Of a DNA stretch of 64,000 nucleotides, positions 50,736 through 60,601 are shown piece after piece. The stretch's first letter is position 1. Each line of letters starts with the position of its first letter. The stretch spans positions 108,066-172,065 of the forward strand of contig JAUNBA010000002.1 of NCBI GenBank assembly GCA_030527325.1, in the 5' to 3' direction. The translations under genes and the position numbers were made by a program. This DNA comes from Slackia sp. GTDB lineage: Bacteria; Actinomycetota; Coriobacteriia; Coriobacteriales; Eggerthellaceae. The notes below the pieces were generated by a model. That model saw nothing but the letters and a program-made list of their open reading frames with translations. It was not told the origin of the DNA and searched no databases.

Positions 50736-52901
50736 CTACGTCCAGAATTGCAGGGTTTCGAGCAACGCCTGATGGGCCCACGGATAGGCGTCGCTCCACC
50801 AGCCCGATTCGGCGACCAGGCACAAAAGCGCCGTGTACGCCAATCCCGCGAACACGGCCACGGGCAGCACGCGCAGCATCAGCGCATGCATCGACCCGCC
50901 CGGCGTCATATTCTCATTGAGAATGAACACCACCAGCACCGCTGCCATGAGGAACATGATGCTGAAGTCGGCGAAGTAACGCTGGAGAATGCCCGCCACC
51001 TCGGCATCCGCGATGCCGATGATGACGCCCGACGCAACGAGCACGATGACGACCCCGGCGATCGTGCGCGTCTTGCGCTGCGCGATGCGCATCTTCAGGG
51101 CCGAAACGGCGAACGGAAGCACCCACAGAAGCGGCAGGCAGGCGAAGATTCCGCCGAACGTGGGTTCTTTGACCGTCTGTCCCAGATACGTCGTATCGAA
51201 CGGCGCGGGCTGCAGGTAGGGAAAGACGCCGCTTGCCGCGGGCGGCTGGAAGAAATACGCGAACAGCGCCGGCGCGATGCGACCCGCCGCCATGCCGCGC
51301 TTGGTCATGTCGTTCACCGTCAGATTGTAATTCGCCCCGAAATCGAGCAGCGAGCCGAAACGGGCATAGTTGTAGCCCATGATGGCGGCGCATACGAGCA
51401 CATACGGCGCGATCAAGCATACGAATTGACGGGCGCCGGCGCCGGTCCTGATATGGCCTTCGGTAATGAACATGCGCCAGAACAGAGGGAATGCCAAAAA
51501 GCTCAGCATGACCATCTGGGGACGGCATCCCACCACCAGCGCCATGCACAGCGACCCCGCGAAATACAAGACCTCGGGTCGGCGCTTTCCGCGACCCAGC
51601 ATCCAGAAATACAAGCCCCACACCGAAAACGCCAAAGCCAGCATGATGGGAAGCGAATAGAAGGTCGGAAACTTCAACAGGTACATCGTGCCGCAGCATC
51701 CGACGACCGCCATCTGCAGCAACAGATACAGCCCGACGCTCACGCGCTTGAAGTGATAGCGCGCAAAACGGTCGAGCAGAGCGGACACGCCCGCGATGAA
51801 CGCCGCCATGCCGATCAGCACGCCGACGGCCGTGGGGAAATTGGCGCCGGTGGCAAGATAGAACGGCAGGTAGAACAGCACGACGGGCACCACGCCGAAA
51901 TACACGTAATAGTGGCCGTCGTAATACGCCACGTCCCAAAGGTAATTCTCGCCCGTCTCCTTCACCAGCTGGTCGCGCGCGCCGCGGTCGTAAGGATCTT
52001 CCATATTCTGCAGCCAGTTGGGCGGTTCTTCTTCGAGGTACAGCTTGCCGTGGGCCATGCTTTTGGCGAGCTCGGCGTATTGCTGCGCATTGTCGCCGCC
52101 CGCCTCGAACGTGTTGACCAGGCTCACGCCGTTCCACGATCCCGCGTTGTACGAAGACGTGGCCACCCCTACCAGGTTCGATCCCATGAAAAGAAACGAC
52201 GAGCACAGCCATATCTCGACGACGACGATGCCGATGGCGGCGCATTTCGAACGATGGGGGTGTTCTTTGATGAAGATGCGATACAACCCGCTGCGCGGAC
52301 GGAAGGCATAGGCGAAGGCCATGATGGCGGCCGCGATGCCGAAGCGCAGCGTGCTGAACGAAAACGGCTCGGGCGCGTTGATGGAAACGCCGTCTATGTA
52401 GAGCGGATAGACCGTGTCCTCCCCGCCTATGGCGATGCGCATCTTGCCCATATCGCCCGATGAATTCAGGTTCAGATATTCGCTTTCGTCGCAGTTCGTC
52501 GCCACATGCACGATAGGCACGCCCGTCGTGTATTCGGTATCGTCGAAATAGGTCGAATGGGCGTCGTCGGTGAACCACAGCTTCACGGGAACGCTTTGCG
52601 CGCCCTGATTCCAGCTGAAATCGATGCGCACGTTATGCACGGGCACGCCGAGGTGGTCGAATTCTATGTCGTTATCGACCGTCGACACCCTGAAGCGCCC
52701 GTCGGCGGCCTGCGGCAGGTCGATCCGGGAATCGAGCGTCACCGTTTCCCAAGAAAGGCTGCGCCAATGGTTGAAATTGAAGACCGCGACTTCAAGGATG
52801 ACGGCGCACAGCACGATGGCGCTCGCCACTTTGAAGACATGGCGTATTTGAGGATGGTGGGTGGCTACGAAATCACGCAGCAATGTCATGAATGCACGCA
52901 T
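50736..52901 (-). CDS. Large polytopic membrane protein, possibly glycan-related
   Basis: A 721-aa protein not assigned to a family. One N-terminal membrane segment (about 20-40) is followed by an external beta-rich region (about 50-170: VTLDSRIDLPQA, FDHLGVPVHNVRIDFSW, YPLYIDGVSINAP), then 10-12 membrane segments. A large loop after the second segment contains AELAKSMAHGKLYLEEEPPNWL and YDRGARDQLV, reminiscent of GT-C type glycosyltransferase first loops (acidic, Tyr/Trp-rich). Coupling with gtrA supports a glycan role. TATAAT lies 8 nt before ATG 52901, so translation is probably leaderless; in-frame starts up to 53054 lie upstream of that promoter. Confidence 0.7.
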   Translation of the reverse strand: MRAFMTLLRDFVATHHPQIRHVFKVASAIVLCAVILEVAVFNFNHWRSLSWETVTLDSRIDLPQAADGRFRVSTVDNDIEFDHLGVPVHNVRIDFSWNQGAQSVPVKLWFTDDAHSTYFDDTEYTTGVPIVHVATNCDESEYLNLNSSGDMGKMRIAIGGEDTVYPLYIDGVSINAPEPFSFSTLRFGIAAAIMAFAYAFRPRSGLYRIFIKEHPHRSKCAAIGIVVVEIWLCSSFLFMGSNLVGVATSSYNAGSWNGVSLVNTFEAGGDNAQQYAELAKSMAHGKLYLEEEPPNWLQNMEDPYDRGARDQLVKETGENYLWDVAYYDGHYYVYFGVVPVVLFYLPFYLATGANFPTAVGVLIGMAAFIAGVSALLDRFARYHFKRVSVGLYLLLQMAVVGCCGTMYLLKFPTFYSLPIMLALAFSVWGLYFWMLGRGKRRPEVLYFAGSLCMALVVGCRPQMVMLSFLAFPLFWRMFITEGHIRTGAGARQFVCLIAPYVLVCAAIMGYNYARFGSLLDFGANYNLTVNDMTKRGMAAGRIAPALFAYFFQPPAASGVFPYLQPAPFDTTYLGQTVKEPTFGGIFACLPLLWVLPFAVSALKMRIAQRKTRTIAGVVIVLVASGVIIGIADAEVAGILQRYFADFSIMFLMAAVLVVFILNENMTPGGSMHALMLRVLPVAVFAGLAYTALLCLVAESGWWSDAYPWAHQALLETLQFWT

Positions 52902-52908
52902 GGAGGCT

Positions 52909-52914
52909 ATTATA
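52909..52914 (-). promoter_or_regulatory. TATAAT -10 box with leaderless start for the large membrane protein
   Basis: Perfect TATAAT on the minus strand; the ATG (52901-52899) lies 7 nt beyond, at the expected transcript start. The -35 region (TTCGGG at 17 nt) is weak. Confidence 0.6.
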
Positions 52915-53070
52915 GCCGACAACGACCGCTCCCGAAGCGGCCGCCGCCACGCGCGGCGAGCAGGAACGCGCACCGCCGCGCTGCCATCGGACACAACGCT
53001 TCGACCCTCCCCATCCGCCCTCATGACGCAGGCGCGGGCGGATGGACGGCGCATCTCGAAAGGAGCGCAG

Positions 53071-53100
53071 AAAAAAAGCGGACGGGGAAACCCGTCCGCT
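53071..53100 (-). terminator. Terminator of adk
   Basis: Perfect 10-bp stem (arms 53091-53100 and 53077-53086), GAAA-type tetraloop, T6 on the minus strand; 28 nt after the adk stop. Confidence 0.95.
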
Positions 53101-53127
53101 TCTCGTTGGCGCGAAAACCGCAGGCGC

Positions 53128-53754
53128 CTACAGGCCCAGCAGAACTTTCACGTCGGCGTACACCTCGTCGACCGGACGATCGCCGTCGACGGCCTTCAGC
53201 AGGCTTTTGCCCTTGTAGTAGTCGATCAAGGGGCTGGTGCTCTTCTCGTAGACATCGAGACGGTTGCGCACCGTTGCCTCGTTGTCGTCATCGCGCTGAT
53301 ACATCTCGCCGCCGCATTTCGGGCATGCCACATCGGCCGCCGTGCCGATGTAGCCGCATTCCTTGCAGCAACGACGCGCGGTCAAGCGGCCGACGATGAC
53401 CTCGGAATCAACGTCGACGAGCAAGGCGGCGTCGAGCGGACGCTCGAGGCGGGCCAGCATGTCGTCGAGAGCGACGGCCTGGGCCGTGGTGCGAGGGAAG
53501 CCGTCCAGGATGAAGCCGGCCGCGGCATCGGGCTCCTGCAGGCGCTCGTTCATCAAATCGATGATGAGGCTGTCGGGAACCAGGTCGCCGGCGTCCATGA
53601 AGGATTTCGCCTTTTTACCCAGCTCCGTCTGGTTTTTCACGGCGGCGCGCAGGATGTCTCCCGTGGAGATATGCGGCGTGCCGTACTCCTCGACCAGCTT
53701 GGCGGCCTGGGTGCCCTTGCCGGCGCCGGGAGCGCCCAACAATACGATGTTCAT
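53128..53754 (-). CDS. adk: Adenylate kinase
   Basis: This 208-aa enzyme catalyses AMP + ATP to 2 ADP. P-loop GAPGAGKGTQ (7-16), AMP site STGDILRAA, LDGFPRT, and the LID domain with a four-Cys zinc site (CKECGY and CPKCGG, about 130-150) as in Gram-positive adenylate kinases. AAAGGAAG precedes the ATG. It is not linked to secY here, although adk often follows secY in ribosomal operons; it lies about 8 kb further along, after coaX. Confidence 0.98.
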   Translation of the reverse strand: MNIVLLGAPGAGKGTQAAKLVEEYGTPHISTGDILRAAVKNQTELGKKAKSFMDAGDLVPDSLIIDLMNERLQEPDAAAGFILDGFPRTTAQAVALDDMLARLERPLDAALLVDVDSEVIVGRLTARRCCKECGYIGTAADVACPKCGGEMYQRDDDNEATVRNRLDVYEKSTSPLIDYYKGKSLLKAVDGDRPVDEVYADVKVLLGL

Positions 53755-53877
53755 GCGAACTTCCTTTCATCAAAACGTGCCGTCATTGTATCAGTGCGCC
53801 GCCGATCGGGACGGCGACGAAACCGCGAACGCGCGAAACCGACGTTTCTTCGCGCTCGAACGCATCGGAAAAACGCC

Positions 53878-54645
53878 TTACGCGTTGCGGCGATGCAGGT
53901 CCCACAGACCTTTGAGCAGCAGGTCGGGGTCGTGCACCACGTAGCGCCTGCAGGCCGGCACGATCAGGCGCGATATGCCGCCTGTCGCTATGGCGAGCAC
54001 AGGACCGTCCAACTCGTCGGATATGCGGTCGACAAGGCCGTCCATCATGGCCGCATTGGCGTAGATGACGCCCGAGCGCATGCAATCCACCGTATCGCGC
54101 CCGATGAGATTCTTGGGCTTTTCGAACTTGATGAAAGGCAGAGCCGAGGCCTTGGCCGTCAACGCGTCTTGCGAGATGACCACGCCCGGCATGATGATGG
54201 AGCCGAGATACACGCGCTGCGCGCTGACCACCGAGCACGTCGTGGCGGTTCCCATATCGAAAATGGCCAGGTTGCCCTCGTAATCGTTGATAGCGCCCGC
54301 CGCGTCGGCGATCATATCGACGCCGAGCTTTTCGGGGGTGTCCATGTCGATGGAAAAGCCGAGGTCCATCGTATGGTTCACCACCAGCGGATCTTCGCCC
54401 GTCTTGGCGCGCACCGACGCGACGACCGAATCGGTGAGCTCGGGCACCACCGAACTCACGATGGCGCCGTCCACGTTGGAGAAATCGAAGCCGTGCATGG
54501 CCACGAGGGCCTCGAAGCCCTCCATGAACTCCTCGACGGTACGACGCTTGTCGGTCGGGAAGCGCAGGTTGGACGCAAGGACGCCACGCTCGGGCATAAG
54601 CCCCATGACCACGTTGGTGTTACCGATATCGACAGTCAGAAGCAC
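53878..54645 (-). CDS. coaX: Type III pantothenate kinase
   Basis: This 255-aa kinase commits pantothenate to CoA synthesis. It shows the acetate-kinase-superfamily P-loop MLLTVDIGNTNVVMGL, AIFDMGTATTCSVVS (Mg/phosphate) and GVDMIADAAGAIN. CoaX-type kinases use a monovalent cation and are not feedback-inhibited by CoA. Start GTG 54645 with AGAGGTG upstream, 2 nt after the coaB stop, so the two CoA-pathway genes form one unit. The window has no coaD or coaE. Confidence 0.96.
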   Translation of the reverse strand: MLLTVDIGNTNVVMGLMPERGVLASNLRFPTDKRRTVEEFMEGFEALVAMHGFDFSNVDGAIVSSVVPELTDSVVASVRAKTGEDPLVVNHTMDLGFSIDMDTPEKLGVDMIADAAGAINDYEGNLAIFDMGTATTCSVVSAQRVYLGSIIMPGVVISQDALTAKASALPFIKFEKPKNLIGRDTVDCMRSGVIYANAAMMDGLVDRISDELDGPVLAIATGGISRLIVPACRRYVVHDPDLLLKGLWDLHRRNA

Positions 54646-54647
54646 GC

Positions 54648-55349
54648 CTACACCTCTTTCGCTTCAAGCGAGAACAGCTCGGTCAAAAGCCGATCGGCGG
54701 CGCAGGCCTTGTCCATCATGGGCAGATCGACTTCGCGGGCGCGGCTGATCAGCGTAAGGTGGTTGGTGGCGCTGCCGAAGCCCGCGCCGTCTTCTTTCAA
54801 GCAGTTCGCGCAGATCATATCGACGTTTTTACGCTCCAGCTTGGCGCGCGAGTTCTCCAGCACGTCGCGCGTCTCCATGGAGAACCCGCACAAGCGCTGG
54901 CCGGGCATGCGATGCGCGCCGAGCCACGCGAGAATATCGACCGTGCGCTCGAGTTCGATAGCCATGTCGCCGTCTTTTTTCTTCATCTTGTCGTCGGCCG
55001 CATGCTTGGGGCGGTAATCGGCGACCGCCGCCGCTTTGATGACCGCGTCGCACGAGCCGTAGCGATCGCGCACGGCCTCGAACATATCCTGCGCGCTGAC
55101 GACGTCGACCACCTCGACGCCCTCGGGCGGCGTCAGGGCCGTCTTGCCGGAAACCAGCACCACATCGGCGCCGCGTTCGCACGCCCGACGGGCAATGGCA
55201 TAACCCATGCGCCCCGTGGAGTGATTGGTGATATACCTGACCGGATCGATCGCCTCCTGCGTCGGGCCGGCCGTGACCAGAATGCGCTTCCCCGCAAGGT
55301 CGCGCGCGAAAGCATCCGCCGACGATGCGGACGCCGCGTTTTCGTTCAT
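54648..55349 (-). CDS. coaB: Phosphopantothenate-cysteine ligase, stand-alone CoaB domain
   Basis: A 233-aa protein equivalent to the C-terminal half of bifunctional CoaBC. It joins 4'-phosphopantothenate to cysteine with CTP/ATP. The core blocks are RILVTAGPTQEAIDPVRYITNHSTGRMGYAIA, KAAAVADYRP (typical AAxADYxP), and DMICANCLKEDGAGFGSATN. The flavin-dependent CoaC decarboxylase domain is missing. The start is uncertain: ATG 55349 was chosen, with in-frame ATG 55361 and GTG 55376 as alternatives; none has a strong ribosome site. It is coupled to coaX. Confidence 0.9.
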   Translation of the reverse strand: MNENAASASSADAFARDLAGKRILVTAGPTQEAIDPVRYITNHSTGRMGYAIARRACERGADVVLVSGKTALTPPEGVEVVDVVSAQDMFEAVRDRYGSCDAVIKAAAVADYRPKHAADDKMKKKDGDMAIELERTVDILAWLGAHRMPGQRLCGFSMETRDVLENSRAKLERKNVDMICANCLKEDGAGFGSATNHLTLISRAREVDLPMMDKACAADRLLTELFSLEAKEV

Positions 55350-55463
55350 TGGAATTCCCATCTCTTTTTCAAGCACGATCGCGCCTGCGGCCGAACCGCG
55401 GCCGCGGCTGCGCAGGCGATGCGGACAAGTCTATCGAAAAAACGAGGCCGCGTCGCGCAGGCG

Positions 55464-56411
55464 CTACAGGGCGTACGGAACGCAGCCCGCGCCCACCAAC
55501 AGCACGGCAGCGGCCACCGATGCCAGAAACAGCGAATCGCACCGATCGAGGATACCGCCGTGGCCGGGCATGATGGTGCCCGAATCCTTCACGCCCGAAT
55601 TGCGCTTGATGCGGCTTTCCGCCAGATCGCCCAAGACGCCCGCAAGGCCGCACACCAATCCGAAACAGGCGGCCTGCCCCAACCCCATGGAGACGCCGGG
55701 GATATACGACATGGCGCACCAGATGACGACCGACCCCGCCAAGCCGCCGGCAAAGCCCTCCCAGCTTTTCTTAGGCGAGATGCGCGGCGCCAGCTTATGC
55801 TTGCCGAACTTGCTTCCGACCAGATAGGCGAACGAATCGTTGGCCCACACGCTGCAGAACACGCCGATGACGAGCACGCCGCCCCACAGCCCCGGCACCG
55901 ATTCGCGCACCACGATCAGGCTCGAAAGCAGCAGGCCCGTATACGCCGCACCGAAAAACGAAACGCCGACGTCGCCGACGCGGGCGCGCGACCAGAAGAC
56001 GTACCACACCAGCAGAGCCACCAGCAAAGCGCCGGTCACGATGAGGGCGCCTTGCAATCCCAGCTGCCACACGCTGAGCGGATAGGCCACCGCGGCCAGG
56101 ATGCCTAAAAGCTCGTTGGGAAGCTTCGCATCGCTGCGCAGCATGTAGAAGAACTCCCCCGCCGCTATGCCCGCCAGCACGCACAGCAGAAGCACCGTGC
56201 TGATTTCGCTGGCAAGCACGCAGACGATGGAAACGCTCACGTACACGAAGCCCGTGCGGAACCGCACCTGCAAATCGCTCGCATGCTTGAGCTTCTCGGG
56301 CGTTTTGTCGTACATGAAGCGCTTCGCAGCCGCGCGTTTGCCCGCAGCCGTGCTTTTGGCCGACTCGTAGACCTGATGGGCCTGCTCTTTCACATCGTGT
56401 TTATCGCTCAC
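55464..56411 (-). CDS. cdsA: Phosphatidate cytidylyltransferase
   Basis: The 315-aa membrane enzyme that makes CDP-diacylglycerol. A soluble N-terminus of about 60 residues precedes eight membrane segments. The CDP-OH signature is SRIKRNSGVKDSGTIMPGHGGILDRCDSL near the C-terminus, and the PRISPKKSWEGFAGGL block is intact. The start is GTG 56411, overlapping the uppS stop by 4 nt (GTGA), so it is coupled to uppS. The long hydrophilic N-terminus (SDKHDVKEQAHQVYESAKST) is unusual for the family. Confidence 0.95.
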   Translation of the reverse strand: MSDKHDVKEQAHQVYESAKSTAAGKRAAAKRFMYDKTPEKLKHASDLQVRFRTGFVYVSVSIVCVLASEISTVLLLCVLAGIAAGEFFYMLRSDAKLPNELLGILAAVAYPLSVWQLGLQGALIVTGALLVALLVWYVFWSRARVGDVGVSFFGAAYTGLLLSSLIVVRESVPGLWGGVLVIGVFCSVWANDSFAYLVGSKFGKHKLAPRISPKKSWEGFAGGLAGSVVIWCAMSYIPGVSMGLGQAACFGLVCGLAGVLGDLAESRIKRNSGVKDSGTIMPGHGGILDRCDSLFLASVAAAVLLVGAGCVPYAL

Positions 56412-57193
56412 GCCGACACCGCCCCGAAACGTCGATCGCGCGCCTGATAGTCGAGCAGGGCGCGCAAGAAATCGTAACGGTCGAAATCGGGCCACAGCAC
56501 ATCGGTACAGTAGAACTCGGCATAGGCCATCTGCCACAGCAGGAAATTCGAGACGCGCATTTCGCCCGACGTGCGGATGACCAGATCGGGGTCGGGCATG
56601 CCGGCGGTATACAGGCCGCGCTCGAACAGCGCTTCGTCCACTGCGGGGATCGGCCTTCCATCGCGCGCCGCGCTCACGGCGTCGCGCACGATGGCCTCGA
56701 CGCTGTGCAGCATCTCCTGGCGCGATCCGTAGTTGACCGCCACCTGCAGCGTCATGCCCTCGTTGTACATGGTCTTGCGCCACGCCTCGTCGAAAGCGTC
56801 GCGCGTTTCACGCGGCAAGGCGGACAAATCGCCGATCGTGCGCACGCGCACGTGCTCTTCGTGCAATCCGTCCACTTCGGCCAGCATGGTCTTGGCGAAC
56901 AGGTGCATAAGCCCGTCGACCTCGTCTTCCGGGCGTTTCCAGTTCTCGGTCGAAAACGAATAGATGGTGAGGCACTTCACGCCGGCGTCGCTTGCGCAGC
57001 GGATGGTCTCGCGCACGGCCTCGATGCCCGCCTTGTGCCCTTTGAGGCGGTTCAGGGCGCGCTTTTTGGCCCAACGGCCGTTGCCGTCCATGATGACCGC
57101 CACATGCTCGGGCACGCGCTCGGGCATCAGCGCATGGGGGTCGAGACCGGCGGGCGGATTCGGAAATATGACGTCGAGAGGTTTGTTGAACAT
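56408..57193 (-). CDS. uppS: Undecaprenyl diphosphate synthase (cis-prenyltransferase)
   Basis: This 261-aa enzyme builds C55 undecaprenyl diphosphate for cell-wall lipid carriers. The start region HVAVIMDGNGRWAKKRALNRLKGHKAG holds the catalytic Asp of MDGNGRWA, and later YSFSTENWKRPEDEV and the DLVIRTSGEMRVSNFLLWQ motif complete the site. ATG 57193 has AAAGGAGG 7 nt upstream; the ATG two codons earlier is too close to it. Coupled to cdsA by GTGA. Confidence 0.97.
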   Translation of the reverse strand: MFNKPLDVIFPNPPAGLDPHALMPERVPEHVAVIMDGNGRWAKKRALNRLKGHKAGIEAVRETIRCASDAGVKCLTIYSFSTENWKRPEDEVDGLMHLFAKTMLAEVDGLHEEHVRVRTIGDLSALPRETRDAFDEAWRKTMYNEGMTLQVAVNYGSRQEMLHSVEAIVRDAVSAARDGRPIPAVDEALFERGLYTAGMPDPDLVIRTSGEMRVSNFLLWQMAYAEFYCTDVLWPDFDRYDFLRALLDYQARDRRFGAVSA

Positions 57194-57364
57194 GGGCATC
57201 CCTCCTTTGGACACGAGCCGCCATGTCGGGCTCGGGCTGGAAATACGCCGAAAAAAGCGAGCGCCGCCCGCTGAAGACGAGCGGCCTGCCCGGCGCATTT
57301 CCAGCCCGGCCGCCCGTCTGAGACGGACGGCGCGGACGGCGTTTTCGAAAGCGGCGTGGAAACG

Positions 57365-57922
57365 CTAGATTTCCATGACCTCCGCCTCTTTTTTCTTCAG
57401 CATCTCGTCGACCGTGGCGACGTATTTATCGGTGAGCTTTTGCACCTGCTCTTCGGCGCGACGAGCACCGTCTTCGGAGATTTCGGAGTCTTTTTTCTTG
57501 CGCTCGATCTTCGCGTTGGCATCGCGGCGGGCGTTGCGCACGGCGACGCGGGCTTCCTCGGCGTAGCCTTTGCACTCCTTGGCCATCTCCTTGCGGCGCT
57601 CCTCGGTCAGCGCAGGAATGGGAAGGCGGATGACGGCGCCGTCGTTCGAGGGCGTGATGCCCAGATCGGAAGCCTGGATAGCCGCTTCGATGGCGCGCAG
57701 GACCGACTTGTCCCACGGCTCGATGACCAGCATATGGGCATCGGGGGTCTTGACGGCGGCCATCTGGTTGACCGGCGTGGGAACGCCGTAGTAATCGACG
57801 CGGATCTTGTCGAGCATCATAGGATTGGCACGGCCGGTGCGCACGCCGGCGAACGCCTCCTTCAGGTTGCCGAGGGCTTTTTCCATGTTCCCTTCGGCTG
57901 CGGTCATGATTTCAGCGGTCAT
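57365..57922 (-). CDS. frr: Ribosome recycling factor
   Basis: A 185-aa factor that splits post-termination ribosomes with EF-G. It has NLKEAFAGVRTGRANPMMLDKIRVDYYGVPTPVNQMA and the closing region with the long coiled-coil (ARVAVRNARRDANAKIERKKKDSEISEDGARRAEEQVQKLT). The C-terminus KKEAEVMEI is typical. GAAGGGAG precedes the ATG. It follows pyrH at 91 nt, the usual pairing. Confidence 0.98.
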   Translation of the reverse strand: MTAEIMTAAEGNMEKALGNLKEAFAGVRTGRANPMMLDKIRVDYYGVPTPVNQMAAVKTPDAHMLVIEPWDKSVLRAIEAAIQASDLGITPSNDGAVIRLPIPALTEERRKEMAKECKGYAEEARVAVRNARRDANAKIERKKKDSEISEDGARRAEEQVQKLTDKYVATVDEMLKKKEAEVMEI

Positions 57923-58013
57923 AGCGGATCTCCCTTCTACCCCGGAGCGGAACTCAGCCGCCCGGGCCCCTTTTCATACGAAACGCGTCCGACGGGACGC
58001 CTTGCAGCGACGC

Positions 58014-58733
58014 CTAGTACACCAGCGTGCCGACGTTTTCGCCCTTCAGGATGCGTTCGATGTTGCCCTGCTTGGTCATGTCGAACACGAGCAGCGGCAT
58101 CTCGTTGTCTTTGCACAGCGAGATAGCCGCGGCATCCATCACGTTGAGCTCTTTGGTGAGCACGTCGAGATAGCTGATCTTGTCGAAGCGCTGCGCGTCC
58201 GGATTGGTCTTGGGGTCGCTGTCGTAGATGCCGTCCACCTTGGTGGCCTTCATCATGCAATCGGCGTCGATCTCGCATGCGCGCAACGCCGCCGTGGTAT
58301 CGGTGGTGAAATACGGATTGCCGGTGCCCGCTGCGAAAATGACGACACGGCCCTTTTCCATGTGGCGGATGGCGCGCAGGCGGATGTAGGTTTCGGCCAC
58401 CTGGTGCATCTCGATCGCAGACTGGACGCGCGAAGAGACGCCGTGGCGCTCGAGGCCGTCCTGGAGGGCCAGCGCGTTCATGACGGTGGCGAGCATGCCG
58501 ATGTAATCGGCCTGGGCGCGATCCATGCCGTCGGCGCTTCCCGCGACGCCGCGGAAGATGTTGCCGCCGCCGACCGTGATGGCCACCTGCACTCCGTCTT
58601 CGACGATGTCCTTGATCTGCTCGGCGAGCTCGTCGATGACCTTCGGGTCGATGCCGTAGCCGGCATCTCCCATCAAGGCTTCGCCGGAAAGCTTCAGGAG
58701 CACGCGGTTGTACTTATAACCCTCAGCAGGCAT
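58014..58733 (-). CDS. pyrH: UMP kinase
   Basis: A 239-aa hexameric nucleoside monophosphate kinase converting UMP to UDP. Motifs: [61 protein letters not shown] and the [19 protein letters not shown] block. ATG 58733 is preceded by AAAGGGG; the open frame extends to 58862 through the terminator region without support. It starts a pyrH-frr unit just after the htrA terminator, with a TACAAT hexamer about 40 nt upstream of the start as likely -10. Confidence 0.97.
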   Translation of the reverse strand: MPAEGYKYNRVLLKLSGEALMGDAGYGIDPKVIDELAEQIKDIVEDGVQVAITVGGGNIFRGVAGSADGMDRAQADYIGMLATVMNALALQDGLERHGVSSRVQSAIEMHQVAETYIRLRAIRHMEKGRVVIFAAGTGNPYFTTDTTAALRACEIDADCMMKATKVDGIYDSDPKTNPDAQRFDKISYLDVLTKELNVMDAAAISLCKDNEMPLLVFDMTKQGNIERILKGENVGTLVY

Positions 58734-58781
58734 GAATTCCCCTTTCGAATGAATCATGGTATCCGCGTTATTGTACGATAC

Positions 58782-58817
58782 AAAAACGGCCGCCCCTTCA
58801 AAGGAGCGGCCGTTTTT
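58782..58817. terminator. Terminator between htrA and pyrH
   Basis: Perfect 12-bp stem (58782-58793 and 58806-58817) with A5/T5 outer pairs, 55 nt after the htrA stop. The pyrH -10 candidate (TACAAT) lies immediately downstream. Confidence 0.92.
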
Positions 58818-58872
58818 CTCATGTTCACCGAAATTGCGGCAAGCGAAGACGCGCGGTTCCAAGCGCCGCCGC

Positions 58873-60291
58873 TTAGTATCCGTAGCCGAACAGGCCCTCC
58901 AGGCCGCGATGCGGATCGACGCCGCCGCCCTGGCGAGGCGCGTTCATGCCCGACAAGGCGTTCTCGTCGGAGCCGAGCGTCACCGACAGCGTCTGCTCCG
59001 CGCCGTCGCGGTTCACGACCACGTCCACGGTATCGCCGGGATTCTTCTCACGCACCATGAGCTGCAGATCGGACGGAGAGGCGACGGGCTTGCCGTCGAA
59101 CGCCGTGATGATATCGCCGCGCTGCAAGCCTCCGTCGGCCGCGCCCGTTCCCTCATACACATTGGCGACGTAGACGCCCGAGTCGGTGGCAAGGCCGTAG
59201 TAGCGCGCCATCTGGGGATCGATCTGGGCCATCGACACGCCGAGCTGCGCATGCGTCGGCGTTTTGCCGTCGATGATCTGCTGGGCGAGGTTCATGGCGT
59301 AATCGACGGGAATCGCGAAGCCGACGCCCGAGCTGGACCCGGAAGCGGACTGGATCATCGAGTTGATGCCGATCAGCTTGCCGTCGGCATCGACCAGCGC
59401 GCCGCCCGAATTGCCGGGGTTGATGGTGGCGTCGGTCTGGATCATGTTGGGATAGATGACGGTTTCGCCGGTCGCCTCGTCCTGCATGGTCGTAGAGCGC
59501 TGCAAAGCGCTGACGATGCCTTCAGAGACCGAGTTCTCAAGGCCGAAGGGACTGCCGAGACTCATCACCCACTCGCCGACCTGCAGATCGGACGAAGATC
59601 CGATTTCGATCGGCGTAAGACCCGTCGCGTCGGCCTTGATCACCGCGATATCGCTCGACGCGTCGCTGCCGACCACCTGCGCGTCGTATTCCTGTCCGTT
59701 GACCGTCACCTTCAACGCGTCGGCGCCTTCGACCACGTGGTTGTTGGTGATGATGTAGCCGTCTTCGGAGATGACCACGCCCGAACCGAGCGAAGCCTGC
59801 TGCAACGCGCCGTCGGCCCCCGCGCCCGGCACCTCGAAGCCGAAGCCCGACTGGGCAGACGACGAAGCGCGCTGATACACGTCGATGCTCACGATGGACG
59901 GCAGCGCCTTGGCTGCCACCGCCTCAGCCAACGTGGGATCGGTATCCGACGCCGACACGTTCGTGGAAGACGCGGCCCCGAGGCCGGCGGGCTGCGCACC
60001 GCCCGTCATCGCCTTGAATCCCGCGATGCCGCCGACGCCGATGACCAGGGCCAAAGCCGCGCCGGCGAATCCTGCCGCGAACGTCTTGGCGAACGTCTTT
60101 TTCGACGAAGGCGCCGAGGGCGCGACGTGCTGCGGGCCGTTCTGGCTCGCGTACGCCTGATAGACCTGCTGCTGGTAGGCGGCCTGCTGACGGTAGGTCT
60201 CGGGGCGCGACGAAGCCGCCTGGGGCTGATGCGGCGGGGTCGGCGACGGAGCGGCGCCTGGATCGAAAACGTTCTTGCTCTCTTCGTTCAT
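58873..60291 (-). CDS. HtrA/DegP-like membrane-anchored serine protease with PDZ domain
   Basis: A 472-aa trypsin-fold quality-control protease. A Gln/Ser/Pro-rich cytoplasmic N-terminus (about 10-60) and one membrane helix (about 70-92) are followed by an extracytoplasmic protease: His in [12 protein letters not shown], Asp in [10 protein letters not shown], Ser in [15 protein letters not shown]-terminal PDZ domain (about 345-445) starts near [17 protein letters not shown]. The overall design matches actinobacterial HtrA-type proteins. The Gly-rich tail ends [18 protein letters not shown]. The 310-nt gap between this gene and dxr (60292-60601) contains no supported element beyond the likely promoter region. 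Confidence 0.93.
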   Translation of the reverse strand: MNEESKNVFDPGAAPSPTPPHQPQAASSRPETYRQQAAYQQQVYQAYASQNGPQHVAPSAPSSKKTFAKTFAAGFAGAALALVIGVGGIAGFKAMTGGAQPAGLGAASSTNVSASDTDPTLAEAVAAKALPSIVSIDVYQRASSSAQSGFGFEVPGAGADGALQQASLGSGVVISEDGYIITNNHVVEGADALKVTVNGQEYDAQVVGSDASSDIAVIKADATGLTPIEIGSSSDLQVGEWVMSLGSPFGLENSVSEGIVSALQRSTTMQDEATGETVIYPNMIQTDATINPGNSGGALVDADGKLIGINSMIQSASGSSSGVGFAIPVDYAMNLAQQIIDGKTPTHAQLGVSMAQIDPQMARYYGLATDSGVYVANVYEGTGAADGGLQRGDIITAFDGKPVASPSDLQLMVREKNPGDTVDVVVNRDGAEQTLSVTLGSDENALSGMNAPRQGGGVDPHRGLEGLFGYGY

Positions 60292-60601
60292 ATCCGTTTC
60301 TCGCTTTCACTTCGCAGGAATAGTGGCTCGTTTCGCAGTGAACTCTATCATCGTCGCTTTTTTTGGGAAGAGGATCCGCGCGTTCGTCATCGCCGCGTTG
60401 CCCTTTATACGTCGATAAGCGTAGCTGCGACACATTGCGCACACATTCGGCGTGCGGCGCACGCGGCCGGCGCGGGGGCATGGCTCGCCGAAATGCCCCT
60501 GGGCAGGAGCGGTTCACCCGTCCTGCTACAGGAGCCTTTGCGGAAGCGGAAAGCGATTCGATCCGAACAAGTCGCATCGAGCGATACGCAGGCGCCGCCG
60601 T

